Shown here: positions 54,163 to 61,637 of the stretch, piece after piece | Numbering within the stretch: position 1 is the first letter of the stretch | Layout of the letters: each line of letters begins with the position of its first letter | Source of the DNA: Clostridia bacterium | GTDB taxonomy: Bacteria > Bacillota > Peptococcia > DRI-13 > SM3-B62 | Assembly: GCA_018432615.1 (NCBI GenBank) | Contig: JAHDSQ010000014.1 | Location: 83,909 to 147,908, forward strand | DNA length: 64,000 bases | Direction of reading: 5' to 3' | Notes under the pieces: generated by a model | Seen by the model: only the letters and a program-made list of their open reading frames with translations | Told to the model about the DNA's origin: nothing | Database searches by the model: none | Made by a program: the position numbers and the translations under genes

Positions 54163-54296
54163 TGATTTTCGGGATTCAGATAAAATGGCAGATGGATATA
54201 AATAATAATTACTGTGTAATGAATCCGGTCCATTCGGTACTAATATAATAGTATGAGTATGATATTAGTGACAAAGCACGTTCGGAGGAGATGCCC

Positions 54297-54722
54297 GTGG
54301 GTTTATTGCAGTATGATGAGAAAAAGCAATTCGGAGCCGAAGAATCTTCGCGTATCGAAAGAATATACAATTTTATCTATCGTTTATCTGGCAGTACAGA
54401 GGTGGCGGAATCTCTGACGGAAGGGGTTTTTTCCCGGTGCTGTGACAATCGAGGTGACGAACTTCTTTTGCTGAAACAGGGTTGGCTTGAATTTCTCAAC
54501 CGTTATAAAGAGAATGTGTTCGAGGGAGAGGGCTTTATCCAGCGGTGCATACTGCAGTTGGCGCCGGAACCTCGTTGTGCCTTGATTCTTCGTGATGTAT
54601 TCGGATATTCTTACGGGCAGATTGCCTTTGTTTTAGATAAAGTAGAGCCGGTGGTAGTTTCCCTTGTTTCCTGGGGGAGACGCGAAATGAGGGAAAATAA
54701 CCATATTTTAGCAAGTCTCTAG
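54297..54722 (+). CDS. Degenerate sigma-70/ECF-like protein
   Basis: A 141-residue protein. Residues about 20-48 (RIERIYNFIYRLSGSTEVAESLTEGVF) resemble sigma region 2, and about 85-130 (LAPEPRCALILRDVFGYSYGQIAFVL) resemble region 4 with its helix-turn-helix. The -10-recognition part of region 2 is reduced. It is followed 30 bases later by an anti-sigma factor, supporting a sigma role. GTG 54297 has GGAGG eight bases upstream; the ATG at 54291 would touch the ribosome site. Confidence 0.65.
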   Translation: MGLLQYDEKKQFGAEESSRIERIYNFIYRLSGSTEVAESLTEGVFSRCCDNRGDELLLLKQGWLEFLNRYKENVFEGEGFIQRCILQLAPEPRCALILRDVFGYSYGQIAFVLDKVEPVVVSLVSWGRREMRENNHILASL

Positions 54723-54752
54723 GATTATTGTTTGTTGGAGGGGTGATAACAG

Positions 54753-56243
54753 ATGACTTCAAAAGAATGCAAACTGATCCGCGAGTTGTTACCCTTATAT
54801 GCGGAGAAACTGGTTAGTGAAGAAACAGCCGAATACATTGAGCAGCATTTGAGAAAATGTGATGGTTGTACCTGTGAATGGGAGACATTTAACAGTTCTC
54901 TTCCCGATCCTTTGCCAACAGGAGAGGTATCCTTTACTAAGACAGTCGAAAGTAGTTTGCTTAACAAGTTAAGAAAAACGGGATTTGTGGCGATGCTGTT
55001 GTTAGTTGTTTGCGGAGCCGGTCTGGCCTATGCTTCATATAACGCGGGGAAGCACGTGGGAACTGATGACCCCGTTTATCGTTTTGCTCAGGAATTAGGC
55101 TTGTTCACGGAGATTGGGCAGACCAAAACGATGGATGACGTGCAGGTTACCGTAGAGAAAGGTCTTTTTGAGAGTACCCGCAGTATTCTTTTTGTCCGGT
55201 TTTCTAAACCGGTGGATCCCATGCTTCAGACATTACTTACTGATGAAAATGGACAGTGGTACGAGCAAAAGAGCGGTAAAGGCTGGCAGAATAAGTATTT
55301 TATGCTGGAATTTGAACCACTTAAGGTGGAAGCAGAGCAAGTGAGCTTCTCTTTGGATATGAACGAAAACGATCACCTGGAATTCACCTTTCCCGTTGAT
55401 ATGGTCAAAACAGCCCAATATACGAAGATTGTCTATCCCAATCAGGAGAAAAAAACCTCCAATCTTAGGATAACCTTTGATAAGGCCGTGTTAGGAGTTA
55501 GTGAGGCGGAGTTTAAGGTGCGGTTAGATTGGCCGGTGGATGGGTCGGTAGCGGGAATTGCCCTGGGTGAAAGTGCGGCCCATTTTCACACTTCTGTCTT
55601 TGAGGTACCCGATGAAACTTCCTCCTCAAGTCCGGGTGCCCCTCCGGGTGGATTGAGTTCCGGATATGCAGCCGCACACGGAGAGTTCTATCGTCCACAG
55701 GACCCTTCCATGAACCGTCCTGTGCTTTATGACTTAACCGATCGTCAGGAGGTAATGGCGGAAAGCAGCGAGTACCGGACTTCTCAATTTCCCTGCCAAG
55801 TCGAGGCTATCATGAAATTTGCTCCGGTGAAGCAGGAAACCGAGCATTTGGAATTGCATCTGCCGCCTATATACGTATATCAAGAGGTGGAGGATTCACC
55901 TCGGTTGTATCTTGACTTTCAAGATGAAGACGAGATTAAGCCGGCGAAAGTTTTGCCTTATCATGGCGGGAATGTAATCATTGAGAAGGTATGGATGGAA
56001 GATGGCAGAGTTTATCTTGACTACAAGACAGAACCCTATGATGACGACGAGATTACGTTGCCTCATTTTGTGCTTACCGACACGCAAGAAATGAAGCAAG
56101 GGAAACCCTACTTTGACAGAGAAAGATCTCAGGTAATCATGTTTCCCACCTATAATGAGGAAACCAAAGAATTCTATCTTACACTGGATAGTATGGGTTA
56201 TCTGCAGCCCAGGGAAAAATTCATCTTGGATCTGCGGGAATAA
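54753..56243 (+). CDS. Membrane anti-sigma factor with zinc-binding N-terminus
   Basis: A 496-residue protein. The N-terminal anti-sigma zinc finger has HxxxCxxC (His32, Cys36, Cys39; EQHLRKCDGC). One membrane helix lies about 70-94 (FVAMLLLVVCGAGLAYASY). The large external part has DUF4179-like beta segments (MDDVQVTVEKGLFESTRSILFVRFSKPV). It should hold the upstream sigma-like protein at the membrane until an external cue. Ligand unknown. Gene follows the sigma-like gene with GGAGGGG before the ATG. Confidence 0.8.
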   Translation: MTSKECKLIRELLPLYAEKLVSEETAEYIEQHLRKCDGCTCEWETFNSSLPDPLPTGEVSFTKTVESSLLNKLRKTGFVAMLLLVVCGAGLAYASYNAGKHVGTDDPVYRFAQELGLFTEIGQTKTMDDVQVTVEKGLFESTRSILFVRFSKPVDPMLQTLLTDENGQWYEQKSGKGWQNKYFMLEFEPLKVEAEQVSFSLDMNENDHLEFTFPVDMVKTAQYTKIVYPNQEKKTSNLRITFDKAVLGVSEAEFKVRLDWPVDGSVAGIALGESAAHFHTSVFEVPDETSSSSPGAPPGGLSSGYAAAHGEFYRPQDPSMNRPVLYDLTDRQEVMAESSEYRTSQFPCQVEAIMKFAPVKQETEHLELHLPPIYVYQEVEDSPRLYLDFQDEDEIKPAKVLPYHGGNVIIEKVWMEDGRVYLDYKTEPYDDDEITLPHFVLTDTQEMKQGKPYFDRERSQVIMFPTYNEETKEFYLTLDSMGYLQPREKFILDLRE

Positions 56244-56401
56244 TAGCAAGAGAATAAGGTTAATACATACAAATTTTCTGTATGCATTTCAACGGGGATT
56301 CCTTTCGGGGATATCCCTTTTCATTGTGGATACAACAAGGTTTCATTTTATTGATAGGATTTATTTTCCCTACGTCGAATTAAGAGGATTAGGGGGAAAC
56401 C

Positions 56402-56926
56402 ATGGAGAGAATCAAGAACCTTTATGTGCTTCATAAAGAGGCTGTATATCGTTATTTTTTGCGTATGACCGGCAATGGTGAAGAGGCTGGGGAATTAACC
56501 CAGGAAACATTTTACCAGGCTTGTCTATCCATCTATCGCTTTAAAAAAACAGCCTCCTTAAAAACCTGGCTTTTTTCTATTGCCCGCAATGTATATCTCA
56601 AAAACCTTCGCCAAAAAGGCACTCATAAAGTGGCACCCTGGGGACAGGAGGAATTTCCCAATAGCGTGGATATGCATATTCGAAAAGGGTCCTTGCCTGA
56701 CCAAGCCTTGATTCTAAAGGAGGATAAGGAGAGGATAAGGAAGGCTTTGTTTCGTCTTTCTGAGAATGATAGGACCATCATTATTTTGAAAGAGTACGAA
56801 CAGCTTTCTTACGAGGAAATTGCCGGGGTTTTCGGTCAATCGGTCAACTGGGCCAGGGTGACCTTTTTCCGGGCTAAGAAACGTTTAAAACAGTTCTACG
56901 AAGAATTGGAGAGCGATAACAGATGA
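56402..56926 (+). CDS. ECF RNA polymerase sigma factor
   Basis: A 174-residue sigma factor with complete regions 2 (YRYFLRMTGNGEEAGELTQETFYQACLSIYRF, KTWLFSIARNVYLKNLR) and 4 (LSENDRTIIILKEYEQLSYEEIAGVFGQSVNWARVTFFRAKKRL). No dedicated anti-sigma gene follows; the anti-sigma at 54753 ends 158 bases upstream and could also serve it. The stop overlaps the next gene by four bases (ATGA), so the CGGC protein is co-translated. Confidence 0.9.
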   Translation: MERIKNLYVLHKEAVYRYFLRMTGNGEEAGELTQETFYQACLSIYRFKKTASLKTWLFSIARNVYLKNLRQKGTHKVAPWGQEEFPNSVDMHIRKGSLPDQALILKEDKERIRKALFRLSENDRTIIILKEYEQLSYEEIAGVFGQSVNWARVTFFRAKKRLKQFYEELESDNR

Positions 56927-57255
56927 AAATTGGTTTAATCAGGTGCAGGCAAACGGAGGATGCGTGTCCGGGCACCACAGATTTTAAAGTGATCCGAGAA
57001 AGAAAATGTGCCTTTGAGGGAATTGAAGAAGAAATTGAAATAATCGGTTTAACGACTTGCGGGGGCTGTCCGGGGAAAAAAGCGGTGACCAGAGCGGCAG
57101 AAATGGTAAGAAGAGGTGCGGATACCATTGTGATCGCGTCCTGTATTACCAGAGGAAACCCAATCGGTTTTCCCTGCCCCCATGCCGAAAAAATAGTGGA
57201 AGCAATCCGCAAAAAAGTGGGCGACGACATCCGGATAATTGAATATACCCATTGA
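56923..57255 (+). CDS. CGGC-domain protein (PF08821)
   Basis: A 110-residue cysteine-rich protein with TTCGGCPGKKAV (Cys46, Cys49) plus Cys8, Cys15, Cys29 and CITRGNPIGFPCPH, typical of the CGGC domain. The family is thought to bind metal but its function is not known. It overlaps the ECF sigma gene by four bases, which suggests a sensing or redox partner role. Confidence 0.8.
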   Translation: MKIGLIRCRQTEDACPGTTDFKVIRERKCAFEGIEEEIEIIGLTTCGGCPGKKAVTRAAEMVRRGADTIVIASCITRGNPIGFPCPHAEKIVEAIRKKVGDDIRIIEYTH

Positions 57256-57278
57256 TAATCACCAAAAAGTGAATAGGC

Positions 57279-57305
57279 ACGTATCATATACCATCGCATA
57301 TTGTT
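57279..57305 (+). promoter_or_regulatory. Sigma-K-like promoter before the Cys/Thr-rich protein gene
   Basis: AC at 57279-57280 and CATATTGTT at 57297-57305 are 16 bases apart, matching the mother-cell sigma-K pattern (mACm, 16 bases, CATAnnnTA) at all but the last base. The local CACGTAT...CATATT is shared with the promoter region of the YjcZ-like gene at 18828. Confidence 0.45.
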
Positions 57306-57343
57306 TTAGCGGTTATAGCGAGTTTAACGGAGGTGATGGTTTT

Positions 57344-58453
57344 ATGATTTCTGATGAGGCGGGTGCGAGGCAAAATCAGGTCGTACCCGGGGAGTGCCCG
57401 CCGGATGGCTGTCCTCCGCCTACACGAATTGAGTGTATTGATGTTGATAAGGTATACGACAGTTGTTTTCAAGTGGAAAATTTGGTGAGGAATATTGCGG
57501 TTTCCAGAACGGATTTTACCAGTCCCTTTGTAATCGGTGAGGAGATATTTTGCAGTCCCTTTGGTAATATTGCCTGCAGTGAAATTTCGCGAACTGAGGT
57601 GGGCGAAGGTTTTTTTAATATAACCCTTCTAATTACTATCCCCATAGCTTTAATGAACCTGCAAAATCCTGCGGAAATGGTATTGCGGAACGTAACCTTA
57701 ATTAAGACTGTTACTCTTTGTTGTCCGGAAGGCGTTGATATTACTTGTGGAGAAAGCAATATTATGTTTTGCAATTGTCTGGTCTCCGGTCTTACCGCAG
57801 AAGATGTCATTTTGACCTGCGAGTTGCAGGTGTGTCTATTCTTAAATTGTATTTCAACGGTACAGCTTTTAGTGCCAAGCTACGGTTTTTGCCAACCTTC
57901 GCCTTGTCTTACTCTGCCCGGGGAGTGTCCTCCTCCTTTTGCCAGACCCACAACAACCACTACGACAACCACAACAACCACTACGACAACGACCACAACA
58001 GACTCGACAACCACGACGGTGCAAACGGAGTGTGAATGTTTTGCCACAGGTGGCGGCACTGCCATATTGCCAAACGATGCTTTCCCGGAAGGAGCCAGGG
58101 GAGAAAGGGCCAACCTCGGGTTTAATTCTTGCCCGGGATGTAACTTTAACTCCAATGTAACCTTCCTGACGGAGATCGATAATGAGGTGGCAAGGCTTTT
58201 GGGACCTGACCTTATTTCCATGACCTGCGATGCAGCCGACACCGAAGCCACGATAACCGGTTCCGGGACGTTTGAAGTAGGGACGGATATTCAGCCGGTG
58301 ACCTTTATCCTAATAGTAAATGATCCGAACAATACCTTCGTACTGAGGATATTCGATGTGAGTATGGAGTTGTTATTCAGTAGCAGCGGAAGCCCTATCG
58401 AATTATCCGGGGGACCGCCGATTATGGTACGCAGTTGTCCTTTAGAGCCCTAA
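57344..58453 (+). CDS. Cysteine-rich protein with polythreonine linker, probable spore-surface protein
   Basis: A 369-residue protein with no signal peptide. The N-terminal ~200 residues are rich in Cys pairs (VTLCCPEG, ITCGESNIMFCNC) within a beta-rich domain. A run of about 18 threonines plus TDSTTTT follows, then a second beta domain with ECECFATGGG. I do not recognise the family. Absence of a signal peptide, cysteine richness, a threonine linker fit for O-glycosylation and a sigma-K-like promoter suggest a mother-cell-made spore coat or exosporium protein. GGAGGTGA precedes the ATG at 57344. Its 3' end overlaps the convergent glycosyltransferase gene by 12 bases. Confidence 0.65.
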   Translation: MISDEAGARQNQVVPGECPPDGCPPPTRIECIDVDKVYDSCFQVENLVRNIAVSRTDFTSPFVIGEEIFCSPFGNIACSEISRTEVGEGFFNITLLITIPIALMNLQNPAEMVLRNVTLIKTVTLCCPEGVDITCGESNIMFCNCLVSGLTAEDVILTCELQVCLFLNCISTVQLLVPSYGFCQPSPCLTLPGECPPPFARPTTTTTTTTTTTTTTTTTDSTTTTVQTECECFATGGGTAILPNDAFPEGARGERANLGFNSCPGCNFNSNVTFLTEIDNEVARLLGPDLISMTCDAADTEATITGSGTFEVGTDIQPVTFILIVNDPNNTFVLRIFDVSMELLFSSSGSPIELSGGPPIMVRSCPLEP

Positions 58454-59725
58454 CAGGGGTTCCAGTTGATTCTTCCAGATCCAGGATGGGGAATACCGTT
58501 GTCTGATCAGAGTCTTGCCATAGACCACAGGATTTTCTCGCATAAGGTTTACTATTCGTTCTCCGTGCTCTGCCAGGTAGGCTTTTTCGGAAGGATGGTA
58601 CTTTACTTGTGTGTCGTAGCCGAAGTTTCTGGCATCCCAGCGCATAAAGTAGGCGTGCAGGTGTTTGCCCAGTTCCTCTAAAGCCGGTACGGCCTGATTG
58701 AGTACAAGAAAATTTCCCCTGCTGGCAGCTTCCAGGACAGTTAGGCCGAATGATTCGGAATAGGAGGGGCAGATAAACAGATTGGAGAAGATAAAAAGCT
58801 CCAAGACACTGTCGCGCGGAAAGCCGTGGGGATAACCAAGATCAGAGGTAAAAAAGAGGTCATTGCTGCCAAGTCCGAAGTTTATACCGACCGAACGAAT
58901 CCTCCTTTTATATGTTTCGGGGTCGATATCCAGAGAAGGGAAGTCGCAAAAAATGACGCGGACTTCTCTTTCTGTTTGTTTTTTTATAGCTCCGGCGAAG
59001 GCGGTCAGCTTTTCAAACTGTTTTCCGGGTGTCAGTCTGCCGGGATAGACCATGAGGATATCGGGGGAAAAGAGATCAACATTTTTGGCAAGGTCGCAAA
59101 GGGCGTTGCTCATACCTGCCAGAAGGTCAAGGCTGTTGTTTACTACCCGGCATTTACCTTCCGGTACATCATACTGTTTGGCCAGAGCAGGAAGACCGGA
59201 TTGTGTGGGATAGGCATAAATCGTCTTGGGCAAGGGTGTAAAGCGGGCAGAGAAAGGCCATTGAGGTTGGGGAGGACGGTTAACGGGCAGGGAGTGTGTA
59301 AAGGACACAAACCTGGTATCAGGAAGGTGGTCTTGGGCTTTTCTCAGGGCGACGTTGTGGACAAGGTGCCAGCCCTGATAGAGGATATCATGGAGGAAAC
59401 AAACCTCCACATCGGCAAGGTGTTTGACAAGGTCAACTGCGATGTGTTCAGCCTCAGCAAAAAAGGTGTCGTGCGGTTTGCAGTTGGGCCGAGAGTAATC
59501 ATGCCACTTAATCTGTTTGTTGTTCAATCGGTTGGTGATCTTGCACCATTCCAGCCGTGGATCAAGAAATACCCCGAAGCGTTCCTGAAAAGGGCAATCT
59601 TCGCTTACCAGCAGTTTTGTTTTTATTCCGGCGTTAAGAAGCATGGTGAGCTGCTCGGCGACAATATTTACTAAAGAATATGTCCTGTTAAGACCGTTAA
59701 ACATGGTCAATATTCCTACCTTCAT
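58442..59725 (-). CDS. GT4-like glycosyltransferase
   Basis: A 427-residue protein with a GT-B layout. The C-terminal half has the usual GT4 elements: MVYPGRLTPGKQFEKL near residue 227 and CPSYSESFGLTVLEAASRGN near 316, the E-x7-E type acceptor region. A donor sugar cannot be deduced. It is convergent with and overlaps the Thr-rich protein gene, so that protein is a possible acceptor. AGGTGA precedes the ATG at 59725. Confidence 0.78.
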   Translation of the reverse strand: MKVGILTMFNGLNRTYSLVNIVAEQLTMLLNAGIKTKLLVSEDCPFQERFGVFLDPRLEWCKITNRLNNKQIKWHDYSRPNCKPHDTFFAEAEHIAVDLVKHLADVEVCFLHDILYQGWHLVHNVALRKAQDHLPDTRFVSFTHSLPVNRPPQPQWPFSARFTPLPKTIYAYPTQSGLPALAKQYDVPEGKCRVVNNSLDLLAGMSNALCDLAKNVDLFSPDILMVYPGRLTPGKQFEKLTAFAGAIKKQTEREVRVIFCDFPSLDIDPETYKRRIRSVGINFGLGSNDLFFTSDLGYPHGFPRDSVLELFIFSNLFICPSYSESFGLTVLEAASRGNFLVLNQAVPALEELGKHLHAYFMRWDARNFGYDTQVKYHPSEKAYLAEHGERIVNLMRENPVVYGKTLIRQRYSPSWIWKNQLEPLLGL

Positions 59726-59876
59726 TTGCTTGTCACCTAACTTTGTTTATATAATTTGCTTATTCCTATGCTTATGAAAAGAAGGTGAAATAGATGCACA
59801 GGTAGCAATCTTATATGGACAATCCTTAAACCCTGTGGCATAATTTAACTAATCAACAACGAAAGGAAGTGCGCGA

Positions 59877-60257
59877 ATGAAGACGAAAGTAGAATTCTAC
59901 CGTTGTGAAGTGTGCGGCAATATTGTCGGTCTTATCAAGGATGGGGGAGGACAGCTTGTCTGTTGCGGCCAGCCGATGATAAAAATGGAAGCCAACACCG
60001 TTGATGCCTCATACGAGAAGCATGTTCCTGTCGCCACAAGAAAAGATGGCAAGATAGTTGTTGAAGTAGGTTCCGAAGCGCATCCGATGACTGAACAGCA
60101 TTATATCGAATGGATTGCAGTGGTCTCCGAGGAAGGAACCGAAAGGATTTCTCTTTCGCCTGGGGAGGAGCCGAAGGCTGAGTTCTGTGACAAGAAAAAT
60201 GCAGAGGCATATGCCTATTGTAATCTGCATGGTTTGTGGAAGAGTGACATCAAATAA
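59877..60257 (+). CDS. dfx: Desulfoferrodoxin (superoxide reductase)
   Basis: A 126-residue 2Fe-type desulfoferrodoxin. The N-terminal desulforedoxin site has Cys10, Cys13, Cys29 and Cys30. The catalytic centre II has EKHVPV, HPMTEQHYIEWI and CNLHGLW, supplying four His and one Cys ligand. It reduces superoxide to peroxide without making oxygen, an anaerobe's oxidative-stress enzyme. It complements the superoxide dismutase at 26437. Confidence 0.95.
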   Translation: MKTKVEFYRCEVCGNIVGLIKDGGGQLVCCGQPMIKMEANTVDASYEKHVPVATRKDGKIVVEVGSEAHPMTEQHYIEWIAVVSEEGTERISLSPGEEPKAEFCDKKNAEAYAYCNLHGLWKSDIK

Positions 60258-60269
60258 TTGCTCAAAGTG

Positions 60270-60299
60270 GGGTCCTAAAAAAAATTAGGATCCCTTTTG
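60270..60299 (+). terminator. Rho-independent terminator after dfx
   Basis: GGGTCCTAA pairs with TTAGGATCCC (one bulge) around an A-run, followed by TTTTG. Confidence 0.75.
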
Positions 60300-60365
60300 T
60301 AAGCATTTATCGATTTACGAAAGACTTATGATTATTGAGATGAGAGAAAATTTAGGTGTCTAATA

Positions 60366-60395
60366 TTGACAAAAACTGTCTTAACAAGTTATACT
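60366..60395 (+). promoter_or_regulatory. Sigma-A promoter of the second soluble chemoreceptor gene
   Basis: TTGACA (60366-60371), an 18-base spacer and TATACT (60390-60395). A stem-loop and a ribosome site lie downstream. Confidence 0.65.
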
Positions 60396-60479
60396 CAATA
60401 CAGAATTAAAAATATCCAAAATATTATACGCGAAATATACATTGGTGTTGTTAATTAATAATTTTATAGTGGAGACAGA

Positions 60480-60513
60480 GGGACGTAACAGGCTTTATGC
60501 CTGTTGATGTTCC
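60480..60513 (+). other. Leader stem-loop before the second soluble chemoreceptor gene
   Basis: AACAGGC and GCCTGTT pair around TTTAT, and the stem extends imperfectly to GGGAC and GTTCC. It sits 13 bases before the AAAAGGAGG ribosome site, so it may tune mRNA stability or translation. No known riboswitch class is recognised. Confidence 0.5.
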
Positions 60514-60538
60514 TTTGCTTTTAAAAGGAGGAGATTAT

Positions 60539-61387
60539 ATGGATGAATTACAGGGTAGAGAGCTTGTGGATCTATTTATTAAACTTGCACCGTACATAAA
60601 CGATTTTATTCCGACGGATTTCGGTATTGCGGTAGTCAAGGATGGCAATTATGTTCACTATACCCCGGCAAGAGGACTGAATCTGGGCACCAAGGTTGGC
60701 GCCCCTGTGAATCAGGGAGCAGCTAAGCAGGCTATTGAGACCGGTAAGCCAGTCTCGCGTATAATTCCTATTGACAAATCTGCCTATGGTGTAGCATACA
60801 CGGCCTTTGCCACACCAATCAAGGAAGGCGGTAACGTGGTGGGCTGTGTTACAATCACTCAAAGCGTCGAACTCTTAGATCAAATAAACGGCATTTCCAA
60901 CGAAGTTGCCTCCTCATCCCAAGAGCTTACCGCAGGGATGCAAGAATTATCAAGTCAGGCAACAGAAGTATCAAACAATAGTTCGGAATTAGATATGTTA
61001 AGCAAGAAACTCATTGAATCTGCACAACGTACCAATGAGATCATAAGTTTTATTAAAAATGTTGCGGATCAAACTAATCTCCTTGGTCTTAATGCCTCTA
61101 TTGAAGCGGCCAGAGTCGGCGAGATGGGACGTGGTTTTAGTGTGGTTGCTGAAGAAGTTCGTAAGCTTGCGGCGGTCAGTGCAGAATCTGTTAAGAACGT
61201 CACGGCATCACTGAATGAGATACATGAGGCTATAAAAACCCTATCCCAAAAATCTAATATTATTGATAATGCTATTAATGGACAGAGTTTGGCCATAAAT
61301 GAAATGACTGAGTCAAGCCAGAGCCTGGCAGAGGTAGCGGGCAAACTGGCAGACATTGCTAAACAGCTTTATGAGATAAAGGATTAG
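60539..61387 (+). CDS. Soluble chemoreceptor, paralogue of the one at 53089
   Basis: A 282-residue methyl-accepting protein without membrane helices. The N-terminal ~105 residues ([47 protein letters not shown]) match the sensor of the 53089 receptor. The coiled coil has the tip [29 protein letters not shown] 60539 has AAAAGGAGGAG upstream; the frame extends back to 60497, but that start lies in the leader stem-loop. Unlike its paralogue it has a sigma-A promoter, so it is probably constitutive. Confidence 0.87.
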   Translation: MDELQGRELVDLFIKLAPYINDFIPTDFGIAVVKDGNYVHYTPARGLNLGTKVGAPVNQGAAKQAIETGKPVSRIIPIDKSAYGVAYTAFATPIKEGGNVVGCVTITQSVELLDQINGISNEVASSSQELTAGMQELSSQATEVSNNSSELDMLSKKLIESAQRTNEIISFIKNVADQTNLLGLNASIEAARVGEMGRGFSVVAEEVRKLAAVSAESVKNVTASLNEIHEAIKTLSQKSNIIDNAINGQSLAINEMTESSQSLAEVAGKLADIAKQLYEIKD

Positions 61388-61396
61388 AGCAATAAA

Positions 61397-61434
61397 CAAA
61401 CAGCATTTTATATTGTTAACTGATGTTTGTATTT
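61397..61434 (+). repeat. Left copy of 38-bp direct repeat flanking the IS block
   Basis: Begins CAAACAGCATTTTATATTG. It matches 63815-63852 at 36 of 38 positions, in the same orientation. Confidence 0.85.
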
Positions 61435-61529
61435 GTTATTTTTTTGTTTCCTTGAAAATTTTCTCATCATTCTTGTTGTTATAATCTGGTAATCTGTGCG
61501 AAAGCCAAAGACTTTATGTAACCTACCCC
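61405..61529 (-). pseudogene. C-terminal fragment of a decayed IS1634-like transposase
   Basis: Minus-strand translation gives HKVFGFRTDYQIITTRMMRKFSRKQK before a stop. This continues the reading of the fragment at 63246-63771, whose last residues are TDFTDALH. The two pieces are separated by the inserted element. Confidence 0.75.
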
Positions 61530-61591
61530 CCCGGCATTTTATATCTAGGATTGCAAAAATCCATTGCAATTAGTTGATTACAGCAGTTGAC

Positions 61592-61632
61592 AAGCACCTC
61601 CATAGATACAAAATATATCTATGGAGGTGCTT
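61592..61632 (+). promoter_or_regulatory. Perfect hairpin sequestering the transposase ribosome site
   Basis: Positions 61592-61608 and 61616-61632 are exact 17-base reverse complements with a 7-base loop. The right arm contains GGAGGTG, the ribosome site of the transposase. Read-through RNA from outside the element would fold and hide that site, limiting transposase synthesis. Confidence 0.75.
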
Positions 61633-61637
61633 TCATC

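Noticed and set aside
58826..59674. Plus-strand 282-aa ORF opposite the glycosyltransferase
   Set aside because: Antisense shadow of a gene with clear GT4 motifs; no recognisable domain.
60480..60513. Cyclic di-GMP riboswitch
   Set aside because: Only a single hairpin is seen; the conserved GEMM receptor and second stem are missing.
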